Origin: VFMC01 sp031404435
GTDB taxonomy: Bacteria; Actinomycetota; Acidimicrobiia; Acidimicrobiales; Ilumatobacteraceae
DNA length: 6,447 nucleotides
Reading direction: 5' to 3'
NCBI GenBank assembly: GCA_031404435.1
Contig: JANNHO010000133.1
Span: 1 to 6,447 of the forward strand
The notes under the pieces were generated by a model, which ran no database searches, was not told where the DNA came from, and saw only the letters and a list, made by a program, of their open reading frames with translations. Below, one piece after another: positions 1 through 6,294 of this stretch. The first letter of the stretch is position 1; each line of letters starts with the position of its first letter. The position numbers and the translations under genes were made by a program.

Positions 1-783
1 GCCGCAGCCGTCGTCGGCCACATGTTCCCGGTCACCCGTCGTTTCCATGGCGGCAAGGGCGTCGCCACGATGGGCGGGGCGACGGCGGTACTGCATCCGT
101 TGGTGTTCGTCGTGCTGCTCGTGGTGTGGCTTGCGGTCCGCAAGGCGTTGGGGGTGGCGAGCGTGGCGTCGATCGTGATTGCCGTGGGGCTCCCGATCGG
201 CGTCGCTGTGGGCGGCTCCCCTGTGTGGGAGGTTCTCGCTTCTCTCGGGCTCTCGCTGCTGGTGATGCTGCGTCACACCGACAACGTCCGCCGGCTGTTG
301 TCGCACACCGAGTTGCCCGCCGAGCAGGATGAGTCGAGCGAGGAAACGGGCAGTAGTGTCCGCCCAATGAGCGACATGGACGATTTCAACACGAAGGTGA
401 TCAAGGAGTTCCGGGCCAACGGCGGCAAGGTCGGAGACAACTTCGAGGGCATGCCGATGGTTCTGGTCACTCACACGGGCGCGAAGTCCGGCACCGAGCG
501 GACCACCCCGCTGGTGTGCAGTATGGACGGCGACGATGTCGTGATCATCGCCTCGATGGGCGGCGCACCGAACAACCCGGCGTGGTACCACAACATGGTC
601 ACGAACCCAGAAGTCACCGTCGAGCTCGGATCCGCTGCCTACACGGCGTCGGTGACCGAGGTGACCGGCGATGATCGTGCCCGTCTGTGGGGCAAACACG
701 TGGCGATCATGCCGTTCTTCGACGACTACCAGGCCAAGACCGAGCGCACGATTCCGGTGCTCGTCCTCGAGCGCCAGGGCTGA
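1..783 (+). CDS. plsY: PlsY glycerol-3-phosphate acyltransferase (5' truncated) fused to a Ddn-like F420-dependent oxidoreductase domain
   Basis: The frame is open from base 1, so the N-terminal half lies outside the window; numbering here counts GCC at base 1 as codon 1. Codons 6-23 carry PlsY motif 2 (GHMFPV then FHGGKGVAT). Three hydrophobic segments follow at about 29-46, 52-70 and 75-90. Codons 91-104 carry motif 3 (R-H-x-x-N-x-x-R-L...E). PlsY is the inner-membrane enzyme that moves an acyl group from acyl-phosphate to glycerol-3-phosphate, the first step of phospholipid synthesis. After an acidic linker (about 107-122) the same frame enters a Ddn/FDOR-A domain (PF04075 type) at Met123 or Met126. 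It has GAKSGTERTTPL at 160-171, where the family binds F420 phosphate, and NNPAWYHNMVTNP at 191-203. PlsY has a cytoplasmic C-terminus, so the oxidoreductase would sit on the cytosolic side where F420 is found. No stop separates the domains, and no Shine-Dalgarno lies at normal distance before Met123 (nearest AGGA is 22 bases away). The domain calls are firm. Whether one polypeptide is made is less sure. Confidence 0.85.
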   Translation, partial: AAAVVGHMFPVTRRFHGGKGVATMGGATAVLHPLVFVVLLVVWLAVRKALGVASVASIVIAVGLPIGVAVGGSPVWEVLASLGLSLLVMLRHTDNVRRLLSHTELPAEQDESSEETGSSVRPMSDMDDFNTKVIKEFRANGGKVGDNFEGMPMVLVTHTGAKSGTERTTPLVCSMDGDDVVIIASMGGAPNNPAWYHNMVTNPEVTVELGSAAYTASVTEVTGDDRARLWGKHVAIMPFFDDYQAKTERTIPVLVLERQG

Positions 784-786
784 GCG

Positions 787-2664
787 ATGCGGCTCATCGA
801 GCCGTTGCAGATCGGCGGGCTCACCCTCGCCAACCGGATCATGTTCGGCCCGCACGTCACCAACCTTGGCGACGATGATCGGTGCTTCACGGCCCGCCAC
901 ACCGCGTACTACGAACGCCGTGCGCTCGGTGGTGCCGGGGTGATCGTGACGGAGGGGGCGAGCGTGCATGGCAGCGACTGGCCATACGAACGCGCGCCGT
1001 TGGCCGAGCGGTGCGGGCCTGGTTGGGCCGCGATCGCCCGGGCATGCCACGCCCACGGGACGGGTGTGATCGCCTCGCTCGACCATGCCGGCGGGCAGGG
1101 GTCGAGTGCCTTCAACCAGGCACCGCTGTGGGCACCGTCGCGGGTGCCCGAGGTCAACACCCGCGAGGTCCCGAAATGGATGGAGGCCGCTGACATCGCC
1201 GCCGTCATCGACGGGTTCGGCCGCGCCGCGGCGCTTGCGATCGAGGCTGGCTGCGACGGGGTCGAGATCAACGCGGGCCAGCACAGCCTGGTTCGCCAGT
1301 TCCTCTCCGGGCTCACCAACCACCGCAGCGACGAGTGGGGCGGCGACCGGATGACGTTCGCCCGGCAGGTGATCTCGGCGGTGCGCGCTGGGGTTGGGAC
1401 GGCTGTTGTCGGTTTGCGGTTGTCATGCGACGAGCTGGCACCGTGGGCGGGGATCACTCCCGAGATGGCCCCCGGCCTCGCCGCCGCACTCGTCACGAGC
1501 GGCGTCGACTACGTGGTCGTGGTGCGCGGGGCGATCTTCTCGACGGAGAAGACCCGACCCGATTACCATGAGCCGACCGGTTTCAACATCGGGGTGTGCC
1601 GCGAGGTGCGCGCCGCCGTTGCCCCGGTGCCGGTGTTCTTGCAGGGCTCGGTGGTCGACTGGGGCCAGGCCGAGTGGGCGATCGACGATGGTGTGTGCGA
1701 CGGCGTGGAGATGACCCGCGCCCAACTCGCCGACGCGGATCTGGTCGGCAAACTTGGGCGCAGCGAGGCCAGTCGGATTCGCCCGTGCATCCGCTGCAAC
1801 CAAACCTGCCAGGTGCGCGATGCACGCAACCCGATCGTCACGTGCGTGGTGGAACCATCGACCGGTCACGAGACCGACGATCCGATATGGACCACACCCA
1901 CCAGTCGGCCCATCGAGGTGACCGTGGTCGGCGGCGGCATCGCGGGACTCGAGACCGCTCGGGTTGCGGCCAGACGCGGCCATGTCGTTCGTCTTGTCGA
2001 GGCTGCCACCGAGCTCGGTGGTGTCGCCCGCGTCGCCGGGCCGGGCCAACCGTTCGTCGACTGGCTGATCGCCGAGTGCGCTGATGCCGGGGTCACAGTC
2101 GACCTCGGAACCGCGTTCGATCCGGAGGATGAGACGCAGCCGCCGGGGAAGGTCGTGCAGGCAACGGGAAGCTTGGCAGGGCGGCGCGACTACGACGTCG
2201 ACGGCGGTGCACTCGTGATCGACATCGTCGAGCTCCGCTCCGGGCTCGTCGAACTTCCGGCGGTCGGCGTGATCGTCCTGTTCGATCCGATCGGCGGGCC
2301 GATCGCCGTCGAGTTGGCCACCGAACTCGGTGAGCGGGCGGTGCTGATCACGCAGGACCAGATCGCCGGCAACGAGCTCAGCCGGACGGGCGATCTCGCC
2401 CCGGCGAACACTCGGCTCGCACAACGCGGCGTGACGATCGAGCGCCGCAGCCTGCTGCGCCGCGTCACCGCGGACCACGTGATCGTCGAGAACCGCTTCA
2501 GTGGCCAGCAGTCACGCATCGACTGTGTCGCGCTCGTCGATTGCGGGTTCCGGCTCCCCGACAATCCGTTGCCGGGGGCCGTCGTGCGAGTCGGGGACTG
2601 TCTCGCCCCCCGCACCATCCTCGAAGCCGTCCTCGAAGCCCGCCGCGCCGCACTCGCGCTCTGA
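787..2664 (+). CDS. FadH/OYE-family flavin oxidoreductase, mycofactocin-associated type 1
   Basis: This 625-residue protein has the 2,4-dienoyl-CoA reductase (FadH) layout. An N-terminal FMN-binding TIM barrel (about 1-330) is followed by a 4Fe-4S motif C334-x2-C337-x3-C341-x11-C353, then an FAD/NAD(P) Rossmann domain starting with G382-x-G384-x-x-G387 and Glu389. The barrel lacks the usual OYE H-G-A-x-G-Y-L string and reads INAGQHSLVRQFLSGLTNHR instead. That variant, with FGPHVTNLG near the N-terminus and a GHETDDP stretch after the last cysteine, is what I recall from the 'mycofactocin system FadH/OYE family oxidoreductase 1' group (TIGR03996 type). Such enzymes pass electrons from NAD(P)H through FAD and the cluster to FMN and reduce an activated C=C bond; the substrate of this subgroup is unknown. 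The start is 3 bases after the preceding stop, with a weak AGGG 7 bases upstream, so it is probably co-transcribed with the plsY fusion. No mycofactocin biosynthesis gene (mftA-F) is in the window. An alternative is a generic dienoyl-CoA reductase; the fold is certain, the subgroup likely. Confidence 0.9.
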   Translation: MRLIEPLQIGGLTLANRIMFGPHVTNLGDDDRCFTARHTAYYERRALGGAGVIVTEGASVHGSDWPYERAPLAERCGPGWAAIARACHAHGTGVIASLDHAGGQGSSAFNQAPLWAPSRVPEVNTREVPKWMEAADIAAVIDGFGRAAALAIEAGCDGVEINAGQHSLVRQFLSGLTNHRSDEWGGDRMTFARQVISAVRAGVGTAVVGLRLSCDELAPWAGITPEMAPGLAAALVTSGVDYVVVVRGAIFSTEKTRPDYHEPTGFNIGVCREVRAAVAPVPVFLQGSVVDWGQAEWAIDDGVCDGVEMTRAQLADADLVGKLGRSEASRIRPCIRCNQTCQVRDARNPIVTCVVEPSTGHETDDPIWTTPTSRPIEVTVVGGGIAGLETARVAARRGHVVRLVEAATELGGVARVAGPGQPFVDWLIAECADAGVTVDLGTAFDPEDETQPPGKVVQATGSLAGRRDYDVDGGALVIDIVELRSGLVELPAVGVIVLFDPIGGPIAVELATELGERAVLITQDQIAGNELSRTGDLAPANTRLAQRGVTIERRSLLRRVTADHVIVENRFSGQQSRIDCVALVDCGFRLPDNPLPGAVVRVGDCLAPRTILEAVLEARRAALAL

Positions 2665-2776
2665 GCCAGCCGCGTCAGCCAGCACGCACAACGTGAACTT
2701 TGTCGCTCTCAACAGGCTCAACCGGTCCAGACCGACACAGAACAGCGCCGCCGCCGGCGGTCGGAGGGTCGTGTCG

Positions 2777-2788
2777 TAGGGTGAGCTG
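2777..2788 (+). promoter_or_regulatory. Candidate leaderless promoter -10 box of the aminotransferase gene
   Basis: TAGGGT (2777-2782) fits the actinobacterial TANNNT -10 pattern and lies exactly 6 bases before the ATG at 2789. Transcription would start at or next to the A of the ATG, giving a leaderless mRNA, and no Shine-Dalgarno precedes the start at normal distance. No convincing -35 is visible. The rest of the 2665-2788 gap holds only a short CCGCC/GGCGG stem (2748-2760, loop GCC) and a 4-bp stem at 2723-2734; I see no gene there. Confidence 0.5.
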
Positions 2789-4096
2789 ATGCCGCCGTCC
2801 ACCGCTGTCGACCGGGCCCGGCGGGAATACGCCGACCGCAACCCGGCGAGCCGACTCAGCTTCGAGCAGGCCCGAGTGGTGCTGCCCGGCGGGCACACCC
2901 GCACCGTGCTCACCCACGCTCCTTTCCCGCTCACGTTCGTGCGCGGCGAGGGCGCGACGCTGACCGATGCCGACGGCCACACCTACATCGACATGCTCGG
3001 CGACTACACCGCCGGCCTGCTCGGCCACAGCGAGCACCGTGTGCTCGACGCCGTGTTCGCCGCGCTGCGTACCAACATGAGCGTCGGCGGCATCCACCCG
3101 GCCGAGGCCGAGTTGGCCCGGCTGATGTGTGCCCGGTTCGGTCTCGAGCGGGTGCGGTTCACGAACTCCGGCACCGAGGCCAACCTGATGGCGCTCACCA
3201 CAGCGCGCATCGCCACCGGCCGGTCCACCATCATCGCTGTCGACGGCGGCTACCACGGCGGCGTGCTCTCGTACGCCCACGGCCATTCGGCAGCGAACGC
3301 GCCATACCCGGTGGAGCTCGCGCCTTACAACGACATCGCCGCCACGGTCGCGCTGATCGAACGCCACGCGGGCGATCTGGCCGCGGTCATCGTCGAACCG
3401 ATGCTCGGCTCCGGCGGGTGCTTGCCTGCAGATCCCCGGTACCTGCAGGCAATGTTCGCCGCCGCTCGCAGCGTCGGAGCCGTGTGCATCGCTGATGAGG
3501 TGATGACCTCGCGGCACGGACCACACGGCATGTTGCGGATGCTCGGTTCCGAGGCCGACATCACCACGTATGGCAAGTACATCGGCGGAGGGTTTTCGTT
3601 CGGGGCCTTCGGTGGCTGCGCCGAACTGCTCGACCTGTTCGACACGAGCGCACCCGCCGGGCCGCATTCGGCGATGAGCCATGCGGGCACGTTCAACAAC
3701 AACATCGCCACGATGACAGCCGGCGGCGCGGTGCTCGCCGACGTGTTCACCGCCGATGTTGCCATCGCCCACACTGCTCGTGGCGACGAGTTCCGACGCA
3801 ACTTTGCCACCGTCGTCGCCCGTCATGCGCTGCCCATCAGTGTGACCGGGTTCGGTTCGATGATGTCGGTACACGCCTCGGCCGAGGCGCCTACCACGGT
3901 CGCCGCCGTGGATGCCCGCGACGCAGCGCTGCAGGAGTCGGTCTTTTTCGGGCTGCTCGCTCGCGGGGTGTACACCGCACCGCGCGGGATGATCACGGTT
4001 GGGCTCGCCCACACCGACGACCAGCTTGCCGCCGCGCTCGATGCCCTCGACGAGTGCCTCACGAGCATCGAGTCCGGCATGGGCCCAGGCCGATGA
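2789..4096 (+). CDS. Class III PLP aminotransferase, beta-phenylalanine (aromatic beta-amino acid) aminotransferase-like
   Basis: This 435-residue fold-type I, class III enzyme is of glutamate-1-semialdehyde aminomutase length. Visible PLP-site elements are NSGTEAN (126-132), the Y155-H156-G157 cofactor-stacking motif, EPMLGSGG, D236-EVMTSR (the Asp pairing with the pyridine nitrogen) and the Schiff-base lysine K263 in YGKYIGGGFSFGAFGG. It differs from true HemL by GGGFSFGAFGG and HAGTFNNN. Both, together with LPGGHTR (R38) near the N-terminus and APRG (R399) near the C-terminus, match my memory of Variovorax beta-phenylalanine aminotransferase. There the equivalent arginines (R41 and R398) bind substrate carboxylate. 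The inferred reaction is transamination of an aromatic or aliphatic beta-amino acid to a beta-keto acid with 2-oxoglutarate or pyruvate, in the cytosol. The ATG at 2789 is chosen for its -10 box 6 bases upstream and the family-typical N-terminal length. The stop overlaps the next gene's start (ATGA at 4093-4096), implying coupling. The class is certain; substrate is inferred. Confidence 0.85.
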   Translation: MPPSTAVDRARREYADRNPASRLSFEQARVVLPGGHTRTVLTHAPFPLTFVRGEGATLTDADGHTYIDMLGDYTAGLLGHSEHRVLDAVFAALRTNMSVGGIHPAEAELARLMCARFGLERVRFTNSGTEANLMALTTARIATGRSTIIAVDGGYHGGVLSYAHGHSAANAPYPVELAPYNDIAATVALIERHAGDLAAVIVEPMLGSGGCLPADPRYLQAMFAAARSVGAVCIADEVMTSRHGPHGMLRMLGSEADITTYGKYIGGGFSFGAFGGCAELLDLFDTSAPAGPHSAMSHAGTFNNNIATMTAGGAVLADVFTADVAIAHTARGDEFRRNFATVVARHALPISVTGFGSMMSVHASAEAPTTVAAVDARDAALQESVFFGLLARGVYTAPRGMITVGLAHTDDQLAAALDALDECLTSIESGMGPGR

Positions 4097-4755
4097 CCGG
4101 CGGCCGCATCGGCGCGGTGCTGTGGGACATGGACGGCACGCTTGTCGACACCGAGCCGTACTGGTTCGAGCGTGAACATGAACTGGTGACCGAGCTCGGC
4201 AATGGCCGCTGGGACGACGAGCATTCGCATGCTGTCGTCGGCTTCGATCTCCGCGATTCGGCCCGCTACATCCGCCACCACGGCGGGATCGATCTGCCCA
4301 TCGACGATCTCGTCAACCTGTTGCTCGACGGGGTGATCGCCCGTGTCAACGAGCGCATCCCGTGGCGACCGGGCGCACGTGAGCTGCTTGCCGAAATCGT
4401 CGCGGCCGGCATCCCCACCGCGCTGGTGACGATGTCGTGGAAGCGGTTCGCCGACGCGGTGGTCCGCTTGCTCCCGGCAGGGTCGTTCACCACGATCGTG
4501 ACGGGCGACGACGTCGCCAACGGAAAGCCGCACCCCGAGCCGTACCTCATCGCCGCGGCGACGCTCGGCGTGAAGCCATCGCGCTGCATCGCCATCGAAG
4601 ACTCCCCCACCGGCATCCGTTCCGCCGTTGCTGCCGGATGCCGTGTGGTGGTGGTTCCGAACATGCTGGCCATCGCCGACGACATCGGCCACCATCGGCT
4701 GACGACGTTGCAGGGCATCACCATCGACGATCTGCAAGTGTTTCTCAACACGTAA
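4093..4755 (+). CDS. HAD-superfamily hydrolase, beta-phosphoglucomutase/phosphatase-like subfamily
   Basis: This 220-residue cytosolic protein shows all four HAD motifs. Motif I is D12-M-D14-G-T-L-V-D, with D12 the nucleophile that forms the aspartyl-phosphate and D14 the general acid/base. Motif II is T113 in LVTMSW. Motif III is K145 in NGKPHPEPY, and motif IV is E169-D170-S171 with PTGIRSAVAAG. The residues between motifs I and II (about 20-95) would form a helical C1 cap. Spacing and length fit the subfamily of sugar-phosphate phosphatases and beta-phosphoglucomutases. The phosphorylated substrate cannot be read from the sequence. The reading frame could begin at 4054, but the ATG at 4093 is preferred: it overlaps the aminotransferase stop as ATGA and puts motif I at the usual distance from the N-terminus. 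It is probably translated by coupling to the aminotransferase, though the two need not share a pathway. Confidence 0.88.
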   Translation: MTGGRIGAVLWDMDGTLVDTEPYWFEREHELVTELGNGRWDDEHSHAVVGFDLRDSARYIRHHGGIDLPIDDLVNLLLDGVIARVNERIPWRPGARELLAEIVAAGIPTALVTMSWKRFADAVVRLLPAGSFTTIVTGDDVANGKPHPEPYLIAAATLGVKPSRCIAIEDSPTGIRSAVAAGCRVVVVPNMLAIADDIGHHRLTTLQGITIDDLQVFLNT

Positions 4756-4805
4756 ATCACCCCTTGCCAAGACAGGCCGATGGGCGCATGATGGATCCAT
4801 ACAGA

Positions 4806-4821
4806 TCCCACTCGTGTGGGA
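4806..4821 (+). repeat. Short hairpin in the HAD-pirin intergenic region
   Basis: TCCCAC (4806-4811), loop TCGT, GTGGGA (4816-4821) form a perfect 6-bp stem. It is preceded by the 10-base palindrome ATGGATCCAT (4791-4800) and followed by a 4-bp ACCC/GGGT stem (4843-4853). No run of T follows, so it is not a classical terminator. Its role is unknown; it is part of an unusually structured intergenic stretch. Confidence 0.35.
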
Positions 4822-4855
4822 CCGGGCAGGCCTCTGGTGCTGACCCATCGGGTGT

Positions 4856-4882
4856 GACATCCTCGGCAGTGCCGAGGATGTC
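4856..4882 (+). terminator. Perfect 27-base palindrome: candidate hairpin terminator without a T-tract, or operator
   Basis: Bases 4856-4868 are the exact reverse complement of 4870-4882, with a single central base (G4869). As RNA this gives a stem of up to 12 bp (GACATCCTCGGC pairing with GCCGAGGATGTC) and a 3-base loop AGT. It lies 101 bases after the HAD stop and 64 bases before the pirin start. There is no following T-run, but T-less hairpin terminators are often proposed in actinobacteria. The left arm can also pair elsewhere: GTGACAT (4854-4860) matches ATGTCAC (4886-4892), so a competing fold exists. A protein-binding operator is the main alternative. Confidence 0.5.
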
Positions 4883-4913
4883 CCCATGTCACGGTACATA
4901 TTCCTCACGGGGA

Positions 4914-4930
4914 ATTGTTGCGCACACAAT
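4914..4930 (+). promoter_or_regulatory. Inverted repeat overlapping the pirin promoter, possible operator
   Basis: ATTGT (4914-4918) and ACAAT (4926-4930) form an inverted repeat with a 7-base spacer, and a further TTGT (4935-4938) follows at the -10 box. The element occupies the region where a -35 would lie for the pirin gene, which is where a repressor could block RNA polymerase. The arms are only 5 bases long, so chance occurrence is quite possible. Confidence 0.25.
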
Positions 4931-4935
4931 CATGT

Positions 4936-4946
4936 TGTAATCGATC
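4936..4946 (+). promoter_or_regulatory. Candidate leaderless promoter -10 box of the pirin gene
   Basis: TGTAAT (4936-4941) differs from the TATAAT consensus at one position and lies 5 bases before the ATG at 4947, so the transcript would begin at about the start codon. No Shine-Dalgarno is present upstream. A -35 is not clear; TTGTTG (4915-4920) is a weak match at a short 15-base spacing. Confidence 0.55.
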
Positions 4947-5678
4947 ATGAGCACCATCAACGTCCACCGCGCCGACCAACGCTTCCTCACAGATGCGGGT
5001 TGGCTCGACTCGAAGCACTCGTTCAACTTCGGCAACCACTGGTCACCTGAGCACCAGGGGCACGGCTTGTTGTTGGTCAACAACGACGACATCGTGGCGC
5101 CCGGCCAGGGGTTCGGGACGCATGGCCATCGCAACATGGAGATCGTCACCTGGGTGCTGTCGGGACGCCTCGAGCACACCGACAGCGAGGGCAACCACGG
5201 CGTGGTGTACCCAGGGTTGGCACAGCGCATGTCGGCCGGCACCGGCATCCGCCACAGCGAAAAGAATGCAAGCCCCGACGAACCGGTCCACTTCGTGCAG
5301 ATGTGGGTGCTGCCCGACACCGACGAGGTGGCCCCCGGCTACGAGCAGCGAGATGTGAACGACGCGCTTGCCGCGGGCGGGCTGGTGGCGATCGCATCGG
5401 GCGCTGGTCACGACGGCGCTGTCGCTCTCCATCAGCGCGACGCCGTGTTGTGGGGCGCTCGCCTCGCCACCGGCGAGGGCGTCGACGTCCCTGCGGGGGG
5501 TCACGTGCACGTGTTCATCGCCGTTGGTGCCGGCACGCTCGAATCCGGCTCCCTCGACGACGTGGAACACCTGTGGACCGGCGACGCGGTGCGTCTTCAA
5601 GACACAACCGAACCCGCGCCGTTGCGGTTCACCGCCACCGGTGACGGCGCCGAGATCCTGGTGTGGGTGACAGCATGA
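4947..5678 (+). CDS. Pirin family protein (bicupin, quercetin 2,3-dioxygenase-like)
   Basis: This 243-residue protein is close in length to E. coli YhhW. The N-terminal cupin holds H59-x-H61 in GTHGHRNMEIVTWVLSG and H103-x-E105 in GIRHSEKN. These four residues correspond to the 3-His/1-Glu iron site of YhhW and human pirin, so the metal site looks intact. The C-terminal cupin half (about 125-243) lacks such ligands, as is normal for the family. Bacterial pirins are cytosolic, and some open flavonols with O2 in vitro; the physiological substrate is usually unknown. Other bacterial pirins have been linked to stress or to regulation of central metabolism. The start is supported by the -10 box 5 bases upstream and by the typical opening INVHRADQRF. 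The stop overlaps the next start as ATGA (5675-5678), so the VOC protein is probably made from the same mRNA. Confidence 0.92.
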   Translation: MSTINVHRADQRFLTDAGWLDSKHSFNFGNHWSPEHQGHGLLLVNNDDIVAPGQGFGTHGHRNMEIVTWVLSGRLEHTDSEGNHGVVYPGLAQRMSAGTGIRHSEKNASPDEPVHFVQMWVLPDTDEVAPGYEQRDVNDALAAGGLVAIASGAGHDGAVALHQRDAVLWGARLATGEGVDVPAGGHVHVFIAVGAGTLESGSLDDVEHLWTGDAVRLQDTTEPAPLRFTATGDGAEILVWVTA

Positions 5679-6190
5679 GCGCCGACCACGGGGTCGAGGC
5701 AGCCGAACGCCAGCGTCTCGACCAACGCCGCGCCGAGATCGCGGCGCGGCATCTCCGGCCGCGCGAGTCGCGCCCGGCCAGTAGTGCCCGTGGCGTGCAC
5801 CACGTCGCGCTGATCTGCTCCGACGTGGAACGAACGGTCGAGTTCTTCGACGGGCTGCTGGGGTTCCCGCTGATCGAGATGTTCGAGAACCGTGACTACG
5901 CCGGGTCGACGCACTTCTTCTTCGACATCGGCGAGGGCAACTGCCTCGCCTACTTCGATCTGCCCGGGCTACCGCTACAGCCCTACGCCGAGGTGCTCGG
6001 CGGCCATCATCACCTTGCCATCTCGATCGATCGCGAGCAGTGGCAGGCCGTGAAGGACCGCTTCGACGAGCGCGGCATCGACTACGCCCATGTCGACGGA
6101 TCGTCGATGTACTTTGCCGGCCCCGACGGCGAACGACTCGAGCTGATCAGCGACCCCCTTGGCGAGATGTACGGCAAATCCGTCGGCTGA
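5675..6190 (+). CDS. VOC superfamily (glyoxalase/bleomycin resistance/extradiol dioxygenase fold) protein
   Basis: This 171-residue protein has two beta-alpha-beta-beta-beta modules. Likely metal ligands are H43 (GVHHVAL), H113 or its neighbour H112 (GGHHHLAIS) and E156 (GERLELISDP), a 2-His/1-Glu set at the usual strand positions. The match extends through LGFPLIEMFENRDYAG, STHFFFDIG and the DPLGEMYG end, a pattern I recall from many actinobacterial VOC proteins of unassigned function. Members of the fold act as lyases, isomerases, dioxygenases or drug-binding proteins, so the reaction stays open. Residues 8-33 precede the fold as a charged, probably helical extension rich in Arg and Glu. 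A GTG at 5663 is in frame, but the ATG at 5675 overlapping the pirin stop is preferred. Pairing with a pirin suggests oxidative or aromatic-compound chemistry, which is inference. Confidence 0.88.
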   Translation: MSADHGVEAAERQRLDQRRAEIAARHLRPRESRPASSARGVHHVALICSDVERTVEFFDGLLGFPLIEMFENRDYAGSTHFFFDIGEGNCLAYFDLPGLPLQPYAEVLGGHHHLAISIDREQWQAVKDRFDERGIDYAHVDGSSMYFAGPDGERLELISDPLGEMYGKSVG

Positions 6191-6231
6191 CCTCGGTCAG
6201 ACTCGGGCCAATGTTGCCGATGTCATCGGCA
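6187..6231 (+). terminator. Two adjacent hairpins after the VOC gene, candidate terminator
   Basis: The first stem, CTGAC/GTCAG with a CTCG loop (6187-6200), overlaps the VOC stop codon. The second is a perfect 7-bp stem, TGCCGAT (6215-6221), loop GTC, ATCGGCA (6225-6231). There is no T-run, so the call rests on the position between two units and on the structure alone. Confidence 0.35.
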
Positions 6232-6294
6232 CCTCCGTGCAGGATCCAGCGGGCGGAGCGTCTCTGCGCTACTGAGGCTGCGGCACCCGGCGCA

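Noticed and set aside
367..783. Separate ddn gene starting at the internal ATG
   Set aside because: The frame is continuous with PlsY and no Shine-Dalgarno is at normal distance, so a fusion is the simplest reading; an internal start cannot be fully excluded.
1423..2478. Long antisense reading frame (351 codons) opposite the OYE gene
   Set aside because: It mirrors the high-GC codon pattern of the well-supported + strand gene, and its translation shows no recognisable domain.
2748..2760. CCGCC/GGCGG stem before the aminotransferase as a terminator of the upstream unit
   Set aside because: It is only 5 bp with a 3-base loop in very GC-rich DNA and has no T-run, so it is too easily explained by composition.
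2675..4012. Long antisense reading frame (445 codons) opposite the aminotransferase gene
   Set aside because: The product is rich in Gly, Arg, His and Asp with no motif, as expected of a shadow frame; the + strand has complete aminotransferase motifs.
4788..4940. Small open frame of 50 codons in the HAD-pirin gap
   Set aside because: No ribosome binding site, no recognisable sequence, and it runs through the palindromes and into the pirin -10 box, so it is more likely noncoding.
4756..4946. Possible mftA (mycofactocin precursor peptide) near the mycofactocin-type OYE
   Set aside because: I looked in this gap for the Cys-Gly-Val-Tyr type C-terminus and found none.
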